From CAZMVY01 sp964617875 (GTDB taxonomy: Bacteria; Planctomycetota; Phycisphaerae; UBA1845; PWPN01): a DNA stretch of 22,846 bases. Below are positions 1 through 7,726 of this stretch, one piece after another. The DNA is taken from NCBI GenBank assembly GCA_964617875.1, contig CAZUAI010000089.1, forward strand, positions 1-22,846, read 5' to 3'. Within the stretch, counting starts at the first letter, position 1; every line of letters begins with the position of its first letter. Made by a program: the position numbers and the translations under genes. The notes under the pieces are model-generated. The model was not told the DNA's origin. It did not search any database and saw only the letters and a list, made by a program, of their open reading frames with translations.

Positions 1-34
1 CATCCGTACGATCTTCGCTCGTGCGAGGTGCGGA

Positions 35-1333
35 TTATGCAACTTGGGGGTAGACGCCGCCGCCGGAGTCCGACAGCACCGAACTCGTATAGGCGGCCCC
101 AATGACTTCCTTGCGGAAGTCCCTTGCCGTCGGGTTCGTCGCCCGCCACAGCCGCACGCCCGTCGGCGGGTCGATCGCCTGCACGCGGATCGAGCCGTCC
201 GCCTCGAGCGTCCACGAGAAGCGAGGCAGGGCCCAGTTGTTCAGGATGGCCCGGTAGTAGGTCTGCAGCATCGTCATGGCATCGGACCCGCCGAGGCCGT
301 GGTCGGTGTTCGGGACGTATCGCACGTGCTTGAGGGCGGGCAGGTCGGCGAAATAGAACTGCGACGAGTCGGGCAGGAAGAACTGATCGCCGGTGGAGTT
401 GATGATGTACTTGGGGATCGTGTAGCGCGTGCGGTAGCTGTAGGGATCCTCGATCGCCATCAGGGCGGCGATCTCGGGCGTGCCGAACCAGCCCATGATG
501 TCCATGTCCTCGTAGTCGCCGACGGCCGGCGCCCAGAAGCCGTAGGCCGCGAAATGATGGCTCATCGACCGTTCGACGTTCAGCACGTCGATCACGCACG
601 GGGCGATCGCCACGACGCGCGGATCGACGGCGGCGGTCGTCCACGTGGTCCAGCCGCGCTTCGACGCGCCGCCGACGACGAAGGAGTTGATCGTGAGCCA
701 CCCGCCGCCCGGACCCGCGCAGAACTCCTGCACCGCGTCCATGGCGCGGACGGCGGCCTTGGTCATCGGAAGCCGGGCGGGCCACCGCGGATCGCCGCTT
801 CGCAGGAACTTGTCCCAGGTGTAGGCAATGAGTGCATCCTCATACCGGCCGCCGGCGATGTAGCGAGGATCGGACTCGTCCGCGAACTTCAACGGCTGGT
901 TCGGCACCATCCGCAGGTCGGCGACGACCGTGTTGGTGGCCGTGGCGACGGCCACGAGGTTCGCGTCCGCCGAGGTCGGCGGAGAACCGCCGTTGCTGCC
1001 GCCGTTGATCCAGAGCATGGCCGTCGAGTAGCTGACGGTCGTCGGCCGGATGATCGTCAGCCAGTGCTGCCATTGCGTGCGATCGACCTCGGGCGGGTAG
1101 CGCCACGTCTGCGAGGTCATGTCGAGCACGTACGCCGTGTAGCCGGGGCCGCCGAACGTGCGCACCAGGCCCCAGCGGTAACTCGGATCCGGCGCGGCCA
1201 CATACTCATCGAGCGCGGTTCCGGCCGCAGATCGAATGCCCGGCCAGCCGCACAGCGCCGCGAGAAACAGGATGTGGAAAATGCGCCCGCACCGCGTGCC
1301 GTTGGCACCCGCTGTTCGCATTGCCTGCCACAT
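35..1333 (-). CDS. PhoPQ-activated pathogenicity-related (PqaA-type) exported hydrolase
   Basis: 432-residue protein resembling the PhoPQ-activated pathogenicity-related family, alpha/beta-hydrolase-like proteins of unknown substrate. Visible features are a hydrophobic N-terminal export signal (about residues 16-36), a GGSNGG segment, the nucleophile-elbow-like GASKRG with Ser224, Asp316 in STGDQFF and His345 in PNTDHGLGG, which would make a Ser-Asp-His triad. The ATG at 1333 is chosen over upstream in-frame ATGs because an AGGAGG lies 8 bases before it (1342-1347) and a TATAAT sits at 1365-1370. It is followed upstream by the heparinase-type gene on the same strand. Oddity: the protein stops at ...GGGVYPQVA, roughly 15 residues before the aromatic C-terminal segment I recall for the family. 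The 34 bases left in the window do not restore it in another frame. Family is fairly sure, substrate unknown. Confidence 0.85.
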   Translation of the reverse strand: MWQAMRTAGANGTRCGRIFHILFLAALCGWPGIRSAAGTALDEYVAAPDPSYRWGLVRTFGGPGYTAYVLDMTSQTWRYPPEVDRTQWQHWLTIIRPTTVSYSTAMLWINGGSNGGSPPTSADANLVAVATATNTVVADLRMVPNQPLKFADESDPRYIAGGRYEDALIAYTWDKFLRSGDPRWPARLPMTKAAVRAMDAVQEFCAGPGGGWLTINSFVVGGASKRGWTTWTTAAVDPRVVAIAPCVIDVLNVERSMSHHFAAYGFWAPAVGDYEDMDIMGWFGTPEIAALMAIEDPYSYRTRYTIPKYIINSTGDQFFLPDSSQFYFADLPALKHVRYVPNTDHGLGGSDAMTMLQTYYRAILNNWALPRFSWTLEADGSIRVQAIDPPTGVRLWRATNPTARDFRKEVIGAAYTSSVLSDSGGGVYPQVA

Positions 1334-1364
1334 GACCAGTGCCTCCTGGACTTGACCGGAATTC

Positions 1365-1370
1365 ATTATA
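1365..1370 (-). promoter_or_regulatory. -10 element of the PqaA-type gene
   Basis: Perfect TATAAT on the minus strand, 31 bases before the chosen ATG. It would start transcription near 1358 and give a short leader holding the AGGAGG at 1342-1347. No convincing -35 hexamer is visible 16-18 bases upstream, so the call rests on the -10 and its position. Confidence 0.5.
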
Positions 1371-1528
1371 CCCGATGAGAGGCGTCTCTCTCGCACCGCA
1401 GATGCACGGCCGTACGTGCGAACGGGGTCAGGAACCCGCCGCCGGATTGGCAGAACAGCCCGGTCCACGGGAAGTGCGACCCGGACGCGATCAGCCCCGG
1501 GCTGGAAAGGCTTCTGCCCCCTCCTTAC

Positions 1529-1546
1529 GCCAACCGAGTGGTTGGC
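1529..1546 (-). terminator. Hairpin directly after the heparinase-type stop codon
   Basis: Perfect 7-bp inverted repeat GCCAACC / GGTTGGC with a 4-base loop, starting at the base after the TGA (1547-1549) of the minus-strand gene. It is in the right place for a terminator or 3'-end stabiliser. It lacks a T-tract on the minus strand (GTAAGGAGG follows), so it is not a classical intrinsic terminator. Confidence 0.35.
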
Positions 1547-3394
1547 TCATGGCGAGTCGGCAGCCCGCCAGGAATCCAGGGGACGCAATGCCGTGAAGCC
1601 ATCGGGCACCGCATCCTCATCGCCGGGCGTGAACAGCACGGCCAGTCGCGCCGATGGCGGGACAACGCGAACGCGCAGCACGACCTTTCGCGTGTTGCGG
1701 ATCGGCCTCTGAGGCGCGTCAATGCGGACGGGGCGGACTTCCCACATGCCGGGCACGCTGCCGGTCGCCCGCAGGTGGAGCCGCCGGCCGCCGAGCGTGA
1801 GCGTAACCGCATTGTCCTTGACGACGGCCTCGGCCTCCGTGTGCATCATCCACTCGACGTCGAGCGGGCCGTCTGCCTCGATCTCGTCCTGGATCAGCAC
1901 CCGCCGGCGGTCGATCATCATCACACCGCGGCGAACGCGTTTCGCGTGATTCGCGTACGCGCGGGTGAGGTCGGCGACGGCGAACGATCGGCCGGGCGAT
2001 GATTCGTATGCGCTGATCGGGGCCCTGGCGGCGGGGTCCTGGTTCTCGCCCCGGATCAGGAGCGTATTGTGGCCTTCCGTACGCAGGCGGTAGTACGTCC
2101 AGCGCTGGCCGCCGAAGTAGCCGGGCATGTTGTAGTCGTCGGCGCCGAGGTCGATGGCCCATCGTTGCCCCATCGCGTCGAGGACGAATGTGCCCAGATC
2201 GAGGTGGCTGTGGTTCGCGCGGTTGTCGCCCCCCTTGAAGCCCACGAACAGCGCGTTCGGATCGTCCCACGCACTGCGGAGGAATGCCACGTCCACGTTA
2301 CGGAAGCGGGCATCGAGCGGCAAGCCGAGGCCGTCGGCGTCCGTGCCGCGCGTGTCGTACCAGAGGAGGTCGAGGGCGTACGGGCCGCGGCGGTACTTGC
2401 GCTGGTGCCACGCGTACACCGGCCGGTCGAACAGGCGTGCGAAGAGGAACAGTTCCGGCGTGTTGGCGGGATGGGCGCTTGCGTCGGCGTAGTTGAAGGT
2501 GAGGCCGCTCGGCCCCCGGGCGTGGATGAAGAACAGCCCGGTCTCGGCCATTCCCGGCATTGTGCTCAGGCCAAAGTCGGTGCCGAGCGCCGTCCGGACG
2601 GCGGCGAGGTAGTACGCCGTGTACGACATGGCATAATTCCAGTAGCCGGGCCCCTCGTCCCACCCGCCGTCGGGCGCGAGGCGGGCCGTCGGCAGGCGGA
2701 TTGATGCGGCGGCCTTTGCCAGCACCTGAGCGGCAACCGCCGGCTCCTCGTCGGCGATGGCCAGCGCCCCGACCGCCAACCCGCCGTTGCAGACCTGATT
2801 CCAGTTGTGCGTGGCGGTGTGCCAACCGTGCGGTCGGGCGTAAACCACCAACCCGGGCTTGAGGCCCTTCTCAACGATAGCCGTGCGGATCGTCCTGCGG
2901 GTCTCTGGCGGGAGCGACTCGTAAAGCCAGTCGTAGCCGGTCCCGAGCGCGTTGGACATCTCCGCCGTGTCGAGGAAGTGCTTCGGGTTCCAGTCGGGAA
3001 AGGCGGCGGCGGCGAGCATCTCCTTCTCCGCCCGCTTTACGTATCGCGGGTCGCCATCGAGGCGGTGCAGCATAGCCAGGATGTGAACCCGGACCAGGCA
3101 TCGGCGGCTTTCCTGCAGCAGCCGCGGACCGATGAGCTTGTGTACAACCGGCGGCTCGTCGAGAATCGCCTCGGCGGCCTTGCGCAGTTCATCTCGCACC
3201 GCACGGGCGCCCGCGTCCGTATCGAGGAGAGCCCGAACCCGTGCCAGGTCGTCGTCGCCGATGATCAGCCGCGGGTGGCCGGGCCGGAGCGTGCGGAGGA
3301 ACGCAGCCTCGGACGGCTGCGTGGTCGGCTCGGCGGGCGATGTCGCCTGGACCAGCGGCATCAGTAGCGAAAGGAAGATCACTCCATTGACCAT
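1547..3394 (-). CDS. Heparinase II/III family protein (exported polysaccharide lyase-like)
   Basis: 615-residue protein with a signal peptide (about 1-20, MVNGVIFLSLLMPLVQATSPA). A helical region typical of the alginate-lyase/heparinase toroid follows, including the segment PDGGWDEGPGYWNY. The C-terminal heparinase II/III beta-sandwich has NHSHLDLG at 394-401 and GHNT from 441, motifs characteristic of this domain. Such enzymes cleave uronic-acid-containing polysaccharides by beta-elimination in the periplasm or outside the cell. The substrate here cannot be read from sequence. The ATG at 3394 is preferred over an upstream in-frame ATG at 3514 because it begins the signal peptide and has a G-rich stretch before it. 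It lies 213 bases upstream of the PqaA-type gene on the same strand; each gene has its own -10-like element. Family confident, substrate unknown. Confidence 0.87.
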   Translation of the reverse strand: MVNGVIFLSLLMPLVQATSPAEPTTQPSEAAFLRTLRPGHPRLIIGDDDLARVRALLDTDAGARAVRDELRKAAEAILDEPPVVHKLIGPRLLQESRRCLVRVHILAMLHRLDGDPRYVKRAEKEMLAAAAFPDWNPKHFLDTAEMSNALGTGYDWLYESLPPETRRTIRTAIVEKGLKPGLVVYARPHGWHTATHNWNQVCNGGLAVGALAIADEEPAVAAQVLAKAAASIRLPTARLAPDGGWDEGPGYWNYAMSYTAYYLAAVRTALGTDFGLSTMPGMAETGLFFIHARGPSGLTFNYADASAHPANTPELFLFARLFDRPVYAWHQRKYRRGPYALDLLWYDTRGTDADGLGLPLDARFRNVDVAFLRSAWDDPNALFVGFKGGDNRANHSHLDLGTFVLDAMGQRWAIDLGADDYNMPGYFGGQRWTYYRLRTEGHNTLLIRGENQDPAARAPISAYESSPGRSFAVADLTRAYANHAKRVRRGVMMIDRRRVLIQDEIEADGPLDVEWMMHTEAEAVVKDNAVTLTLGGRRLHLRATGSVPGMWEVRPVRIDAPQRPIRNTRKVVLRVRVVPPSARLAVLFTPGDEDAVPDGFTALRPLDSWRAADSP

Positions 3395-3406
3395 GTTACC
3401 CCCAGC

Positions 3407-3412
3407 ATTATG
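3407..3412 (-). promoter_or_regulatory. Possible -10 element of the heparinase-type gene
   Basis: CATAAT (5 of 6 to consensus) on the minus strand, 12 bases before the ATG at 3394. If used, the transcript would start about 6 bases before the start codon, leaving almost no leader. No good -35 is seen. Low confidence. Confidence 0.3.
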
Positions 3413-3511
3413 CCGGCCACGCGAACGAACACTTCCGACTCGATCCGGCAGGGCCACTATGCCTTCACCATACACGTGTGCGAGCGGCGTCGTGCAGGGT
3501 CTCCGCACGAT

Positions 3512-3529
3512 CATCGTAGTAGTACGATG
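3512..3529. repeat. Short inverted repeat between divergent genes
   Basis: CATCGTA-GTAG-TACGATG is a perfect 7-bp inverted repeat in the 413-base space (3395-3807) between the heparinase-type gene and the first PEP-CTERM gene, which point away from each other. Its size and place suit a dimeric regulator site, but no regulator gene lies nearby. Apart from this, the two promoters and the PEP-CTERM leader, I see nothing in this interval. Confidence 0.25.
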
Positions 3530-3663
3530 GGATGGTCGTTTCGATGTAAACGGTCGGCTTCACATTTCCATTCTAGCAGCTTCCCGCCGCAGGCAAAAAC
3601 GCCTGATGCGAAGGGCCCATCTTGGCCCGTCGTCGGCCATTGGCAGTCTGGCGAAAAAGGGGC

Positions 3664-3693
3664 TTGTGTTCCGGCGTTCGGGCGGGATATAAT
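3664..3693 (+). promoter_or_regulatory. Promoter of the first PEP-CTERM gene
   Basis: TTGTGT (3664-3669), 18-base spacer, TATAAT (3688-3693). The same arrangement recurs upstream of the second PEP-CTERM gene (4512-4541) with similar surrounding bases (GCTTGTGTTC/GCTTGTTTTC and GATATAATAC/GATATACTAC). An identical AGGCGGATCG lies about 17 bases downstream in both (3711-3720, 4558-4567). This duplication supports the call more than the hexamers alone. Confidence 0.6.
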
Positions 3694-3768
3694 ACGTTGT
3701 GGGAAGGTGGAGGCGGATCGTCCACGTCCACGAACGGCTCGTGAACGAGAGAGGGAGCGGTCACAGGA

Positions 3769-3782
3769 GGGGCATCAGCCCC
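3769..3782 (+). promoter_or_regulatory. Leader stem-loop upstream of the first PEP-CTERM gene
   Basis: GGGGC-ATCA-GCCCC hairpin in the roughly 110-base leader, 14 bases before the GGAGG ribosome site (3797-3801). The second paralog has a stem-loop at the equivalent place (4617-4631) with different bases. Conservation of shape but not sequence hints at a functional RNA element, perhaps affecting mRNA stability or translation. Confidence 0.35.
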
Positions 3783-3807
3783 CTTTCAACACAGGTGGAG
3801 GTGTTAA

Positions 3808-4425
3808 ATGCGTGGTTTGTCGCTGGTTCTTGCGGTCGCCCTTATGTGCGTGGCTGCCCCGTCGATCGCGATGGCGGACGATCTGCTTCCGCCGCCGTGG
3901 CGCGGCCAGCCGGGAAGTACGTGGGCGATGTGGGAGTACGACACACCCAATCCCAACCCGCTCCCCGACTTGGGGTTCAACCCGTACGGCGTACCGCAGA
4001 CGCGGGTGTACCCCGGGGTGGGCCAGGTGTGGTGGCCCGAGGTGGACGGCCGCGTGGGCGTCTGGCCGCTCTCGGGTGAGATCTGGATCGATATCCCCAA
4101 CCGGCCGCAGCCGAATCCGTGGAAAGATATCTATATCCAGTTGACGTGGGCGCCTCAGGCCCCGGGCAATACGCCGCTCGTAATGACCACGCAGCCCGAG
4201 CTGGTCAATGGTTCGCTGATGCGGGAGATCCCGCTCGGCGGGCCCTGGATGCACTCGATCTATGCAATCCGGCTGGAGCCCAACCCCGTTTGGGAGCAGA
4301 TCCTGATCACGGGCGGCATCAACGTGGATGAGGTCGTGATCGACACGATCTGTATTCCAGAGCCGGCCACGATGGGATTGCTCGGGCTGGGATGCCTGAC
4401 GCTGCTGCGGCGGCGGCGCGCGTAA
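3808..4425 (+). CDS. PEP-CTERM sorting domain protein, first of a tandem pair
   Basis: 205 residues. A signal peptide (about 1-23, ending AMA before DD) leads into a Trp/Pro/Gly-rich body with WRGQPG, NPYGVPQ, PGVGQVWWPE, GVWPLSGEIWID and KDIYIQLTWAPQAPG. The C-terminal PEP-CTERM anchor has IPEPAT (PEP at 184-186), a short hydrophobic segment and RRRRA. PEP-CTERM tails are recognised by exosortase, so the product should be exported and processed at the cell envelope. No enzyme motif is visible and I do not recognise the body. ATG 3808 follows GGAGG by 6 bases. The next gene (4662-5297) is a clear paralog with the same motif order. No hairpin with a T-tract follows this gene, so some read-through into the second gene is possible. 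Confidence 0.88.
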   Translation: MRGLSLVLAVALMCVAAPSIAMADDLLPPPWRGQPGSTWAMWEYDTPNPNPLPDLGFNPYGVPQTRVYPGVGQVWWPEVDGRVGVWPLSGEIWIDIPNRPQPNPWKDIYIQLTWAPQAPGNTPLVMTTQPELVNGSLMREIPLGGPWMHSIYAIRLEPNPVWEQILITGGINVDEVVIDTICIPEPATMGLLGLGCLTLLRRRRA

Positions 4426-4511
4426 CTTATTTGTCCTCAGCAGGTTAGGTTTGCACCAACGTGCCATATCGGCCCGGCGGGGATGCTATGCAAAAAATCT
4501 GACAAAGGAGC

Positions 4512-4541
4512 TTGTTTTCGGGCCCCCAAGTGTGATATACT
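4512..4541 (+). promoter_or_regulatory. Promoter of the second PEP-CTERM gene
   Basis: TTGTTT (4512-4517), 18-base spacer, TATACT (4536-4541). It matches the first paralog's promoter in hexamers, spacing and flanking bases, which shows that the upstream region was duplicated together with the gene. Confidence 0.6.
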
Positions 4542-4616
4542 ACGGACGGCAGGGTGAAGGCGGATCGCTCCTATCGTAGTGAGTGCCGCTTCGAGAGAGA
4601 CAATCGGGCAGGAGGA

Positions 4617-4631
4617 AGGCCTTTGCGGCCT
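4617..4631 (+). promoter_or_regulatory. Leader stem-loop upstream of the second PEP-CTERM gene
   Basis: AGGCC-TTTGC-GGCCT hairpin about 20 bases before the GGAGGTG ribosome site (4651-4657). It corresponds in position to the GGGGC/GCCCC hairpin of the first paralog. Confidence 0.35.
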
Positions 4632-4661
4632 GTGGAACTGTACCGCACTTGGAGGTGTCAG

Positions 4662-5297
4662 ATGCGTCTTCTTTCGTCGATCCTGGTAGCACTCGTCGCA
4701 ACCGCCGCCGTTCTTCCCTCGGCCGTCTGGGCGGATGATCTCAACCCGCCGCCGTGGCGCGGCCAACCGCGAACCACGTTTCAGGAATGGAGGTTCCTCA
4801 CGAATGATCCCCTCCCTCCCCCGGACCTGGTGAATAACCCGTACGGGATGCCCGGTGCTCATGCATGGCCGGGCCTCGGGCAGGATTGGTGGCCGGTCTG
4901 GGGCGGTCGTCCGGGCGTGTGGCCGCTATCGGGAACTATCGAGTTTTACGTCCCGAATGCGCCACCGAACGACTACAAGGACATCTGGATTCAGATCACC
5001 TGGGCCAAGCAGGCGTTCATGTCGGAGCCGATTCTCTCGACGAATCCTGGCGGAACGATCCAGCTCGTCCAGCAGCTGAACATCGGCCCCACGGGCGAGC
5101 CCCCGCCCGCCGGCGCGAACTGGTGGCACAGCACGTACAACATCCGGATCTACCCGAACCCGACGTTCGAGACGATCCGCATCGACGGCACCATCATGGT
5201 CGATCAGGTCGTGATTGACACGATCTGCGTCCCCGAGCCGGCGACGTTCGGCCTGCTCGCTCTGGGCGCCCTCGTTCTTCGCCGCCGCCGGGCCTGA
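4662..5297 (+). CDS. PEP-CTERM sorting domain protein, second of a tandem pair
   Basis: 211 residues, paralogous to the protein at 3808-4425. Signal peptide about 1-24 (ending VWA before DD). The body shares DDL.PPPWRGQP, NPYG.P, PG.GQ.WWP, GVWPLSG, KDI.IQ.TWA.QA, HS.Y.IR..PNP and VVIDTIC. The tail is VPEPAT (PEP at 191-193) plus a hydrophobic stretch and RRRRA, implying exosortase-dependent sorting. ATG 4662 is preferred to the upstream in-frame ATG at 4554 because the latter would translate the conserved leader, while 4662 has GGAGGTG just before it and begins the signal peptide. Differences from the first copy lie mainly in the loop after KDIWIQITWAKQAF, which is longer here. Function unknown; an envelope or matrix structural role is an inference only. 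Confidence 0.88.
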   Translation: MRLLSSILVALVATAAVLPSAVWADDLNPPPWRGQPRTTFQEWRFLTNDPLPPPDLVNNPYGMPGAHAWPGLGQDWWPVWGGRPGVWPLSGTIEFYVPNAPPNDYKDIWIQITWAKQAFMSEPILSTNPGGTIQLVQQLNIGPTGEPPPAGANWWHSTYNIRIYPNPTFETIRIDGTIMVDQVVIDTICVPEPATFGLLALGALVLRRRRA

Positions 5298-5331
5298 CCG
5301 ACGCAGCAGAAACGTCAACGTAACGATTCCG

Positions 5332-5369
5332 ACACCCCTCCGGCCCCCTGGAGGGGTGTCTTCTTTTTG
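5332..5369 (+). terminator. Intrinsic terminator of the PEP-CTERM pair
   Basis: An 11-bp perfect stem, GACACCCCTCC (5332-5342) / GGAGGGGTGTC (5351-5361), with an 8-base loop, followed by TTCTTTTT (5362-5369). It lies 35 bases after the second PEP-CTERM stop. It may also slow transcripts from the lepA side, but there is no T-tract on the minus strand. Confidence 0.9.
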
Positions 5370-5456
5370 GGCCGCCGCCGTGGCACGCCCCGACGAGCGT
5401 AGCCGGTAACCCGGCGTGTTACGCTTCCGGCGCCGTCGCTGGCATCGCAGCGTGGT

Positions 5457-5888
5457 TCAATGATGACACGTGAATCCCGCCCGTTCGGCCGCGGCGCGGC
5501 CTTCCGGGTCTTTGATGAAGAGCGTCGCGATCTCGCCCGGGCCGTAGCCAAGACCGTTGGAAACGAAGACGAGGCTTCCGCCGATCGAGGAGGGGTGATC
5601 GGCCGTCAGCCGCCCGCGACGCGTAACGCCGTTGCGGGCAAACTGCGCCGTGCAGGAGTACTCGACCATGCCGTGCTCGGAAAGCCGCCGTCCGCGCCGG
5701 CTGCCGGGCGGTTTCGGACCCGATGGCCGCGGCCGCGGAGCCGGCCGGGTCGGCAACGGCTTCGCGTACGGCCGGTGCGTCGAGCAGAAATGCCCCACGC
5801 CGGCACAGGCCCGGAACTCCGCCAGCGTCAACCGCCGTCCGCACGTCCGACAGACCGCACCCGACATCGGTTCGCCGCCGTCCATCAT
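5457..5888 (-). CDS. Small Cys-rich (zinc-binding-like) protein coupled to lepA
   Basis: 143 residues, not recognised as a named family. The N-terminus holds Cys13, Cys16 (CRTC), Cys28, Cys35 and His38 (CSTH), a likely zinc site. A Pro/Arg/Lys-rich linker (about 41-70) follows. The C-terminal part (about 75-143) includes GGSLVFVSNGLGYGPGE and IKDPEGRAAAERAGFTCHH, compact and well formed with no membrane segment. Its ATG overlaps the lepA stop as TGATG (5886-5890), with GGGAG before it inside lepA, so translation is probably coupled to EF4. ATG 5885 and ATG 5867 are alternative starts. The Cys/His spacing and clean coding character argue for a real gene. A ribosome- or nucleic-acid-related role is only suggested by its partner. 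Confidence 0.75.
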   Translation of the reverse strand: MMDGGEPMSGAVCRTCGRRLTLAEFRACAGVGHFCSTHRPYAKPLPTRPAPRPRPSGPKPPGSRRGRRLSEHGMVEYSCTAQFARNGVTRRGRLTADHPSSIGGSLVFVSNGLGYGPGEIATLFIKDPEGRAAAERAGFTCHH

Positions 5889-7687
5889 CAGTCTCCCGGA
5901 TCCAGCACGGCCATGAACGCCTCCTGCGGAATCGCAACCTGGCCAATCTGCTTCATACGCTTCTTGCCTTCCTTCTGTTTTTCGAGGAGCTTCCGCTTCC
6001 GCGTGATATCGCCGCCGTAACACTTCGCGGTGACGTTCTTCCGCATCGCCTTGATCGTCTCGCGGGCGATCACCTTGTTGCCGATGGCCGCCTGGAGCGG
6101 GATCTCGAACAGGTGGCGGTCGATCTCCTCCTTGAGACGGCGGATCAGCCGGCGGCCCCGGATCTCGGCCTTGTCGCGGTGTACGATGATCGAGAGCGCA
6201 TCGACGGGTTCGCCGTTCACGAGGATGTCGAGCTTGACGAGGTCGTCGGCGCGGAAACCGATGACGTCGTAATCCATCGTGCCGTAGCCGTGCGTGACGC
6301 TCTTGAGCCGGTCGTAAAAATCGTAGATCGTCTCGGCCAGCGGCAGCTCGTAGGTCATCATCACGCGGGTCGTCGAAAGGTACTCGGTCCGCTTGAAGGC
6401 CCCCCGGCGTTCCTGGGCGAGCTTCATGATGTCGCCGATGCATTCCGCCGGCACGATGAGATTGCAGGAGATGATCGGCTCGCGGATCTCCTGCAGGCGC
6501 GTGCGCTCGGGCAGTTCGCTGGGCGAGTCGATCCGCACGACCTGGCCGTCGGTCTGGAGAATCTCGTAGGTCACGGTCGGGGCGGTCTGGACGACGTTGA
6601 CGTCGCTCTCGCGTTCGAGCCGCTCCTGAATGATCTTCATGTGGAGCAGGCCGAGGAATCCGCAGCGGAAGCCGAAGCCGAGGGCGTCGCTGTGGACGGG
6701 CTCGAAGGTGAACGAGCTGTCGTTGAGCCAGAGCTTCTCCATCGCTTCGCGGAGGACGGCGCTGTCGGTGCCGGGCCCGGGGTAGAAGTCGCAGAAGACC
6801 ATCTGCTGCGGCGGGTGGTAGCCCGGCAGCGGCTTGACGGCGGGCCGGTGGGTCAGCGTGATCGTCTCGCCGATGCTCACCTCGCGGATCGACTTGATGC
6901 CCGCGACGACGTAGCCGACCTCGCCCGCGCTGAGCGACTCGCACGGGCGGGCGCGGGGGCAGTACTTGCCGACCTCGATCACCTCGTGGGACCGGCCGGC
7001 GGCCATCAGGTCGATCTTGTCGCGCGTCGAGACGCGGCCGTCCACAAGCCGCACGTGGCAGATGACGCCGCGATGCACGTCCGGCTTGGCGTCGTAAATC
7101 AGGGCCCGCAGCGGAGCGTCCTCGCTCCCGCCGGGCGGCGGGATACGGCGGATGATCGCCTCGAAGAGCGCGTCGATGCCCAGCCCCGTCTTGGCGGACG
7201 TGAAGATCGCCTCATCCGCCGGCAGGCCGAGCACGTGTTCGATCTCGAGGGCGACGTCCTCCGGGCGGGCCTGCGGGAGATCGACCTTGTTCACCACGGG
7301 GATGATCTCGAGCCCCGCCTCGACGGCCAGGTAGGCGTTGGCGACCGTCTGGGCCTGGACGCCCTGGGCCGCGTCCACAAGCAGCAGCACGCCCTCGCAC
7401 GCGGCCATCGCCCGCGAGACCTCGTAATGGAAATCGACGTGGCCGGGCGTGTCGATCAGGTTGAGCATGTATCGGACGCCGTCCAGTTCGTATTCGACGG
7501 TCGCCCGGTTGGCCTTGATCGTGATGCCCATCTCCCGCTCGAGGTCCATGTCGTCAAGGAACTGCTCGCGGAACTCGCGTTCGCTGACGGCGCCGGTGCG
7601 CAGCAGGAGCCGGTCGGCCAGCGTGCTCTTGCCGTGGTCGATGTGGGCGATAATGCTGAAGTTGCGGATCCGTTGCCGATCAGCCAT
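5888..7687 (-). CDS. lepA: Elongation factor 4 (LepA), ribosomal back-translocase GTPase
   Basis: 599 residues, the usual length of the family. N-terminal GTPase domain: AHIDHGKST (P loop, residues 14-22), EREMGITIKA (switch I region), DTPGHVDF (G3) and NKVDLP (G4). EF-G-like domains follow, then the LepA-specific C-terminus ending KKRMKQIGQVAIPQEAFMAVL, diagnostic for EF4. The protein binds ribosomes and acts on stalled or mistranslocated complexes. ATG 7687 fits the family N-terminus (MADRQRIRNFSIIAHIDHG). A promoter with TATAAT at 7727-7732 lies 40 bases upstream. The stop codon overlaps the start of the Cys-rich gene at 5457-5888, making a two-gene unit. No missing GTPase residue was seen. 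Confidence 0.97.
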   Translation of the reverse strand: MADRQRIRNFSIIAHIDHGKSTLADRLLLRTGAVSEREFREQFLDDMDLEREMGITIKANRATVEYELDGVRYMLNLIDTPGHVDFHYEVSRAMAACEGVLLLVDAAQGVQAQTVANAYLAVEAGLEIIPVVNKVDLPQARPEDVALEIEHVLGLPADEAIFTSAKTGLGIDALFEAIIRRIPPPGGSEDAPLRALIYDAKPDVHRGVICHVRLVDGRVSTRDKIDLMAAGRSHEVIEVGKYCPRARPCESLSAGEVGYVVAGIKSIREVSIGETITLTHRPAVKPLPGYHPPQQMVFCDFYPGPGTDSAVLREAMEKLWLNDSSFTFEPVHSDALGFGFRCGFLGLLHMKIIQERLERESDVNVVQTAPTVTYEILQTDGQVVRIDSPSELPERTRLQEIREPIISCNLIVPAECIGDIMKLAQERRGAFKRTEYLSTTRVMMTYELPLAETIYDFYDRLKSVTHGYGTMDYDVIGFRADDLVKLDILVNGEPVDALSIIVHRDKAEIRGRRLIRRLKEEIDRHLFEIPLQAAIGNKVIARETIKAMRKNVTAKCYGGDITRKRKLLEKQKEGKKRMKQIGQVAIPQEAFMAVLDPGD

Positions 7688-7726
7688 TCCGTCGCATCAC
7701 CCGTTTACGGGAATCCCCGAACGGGC

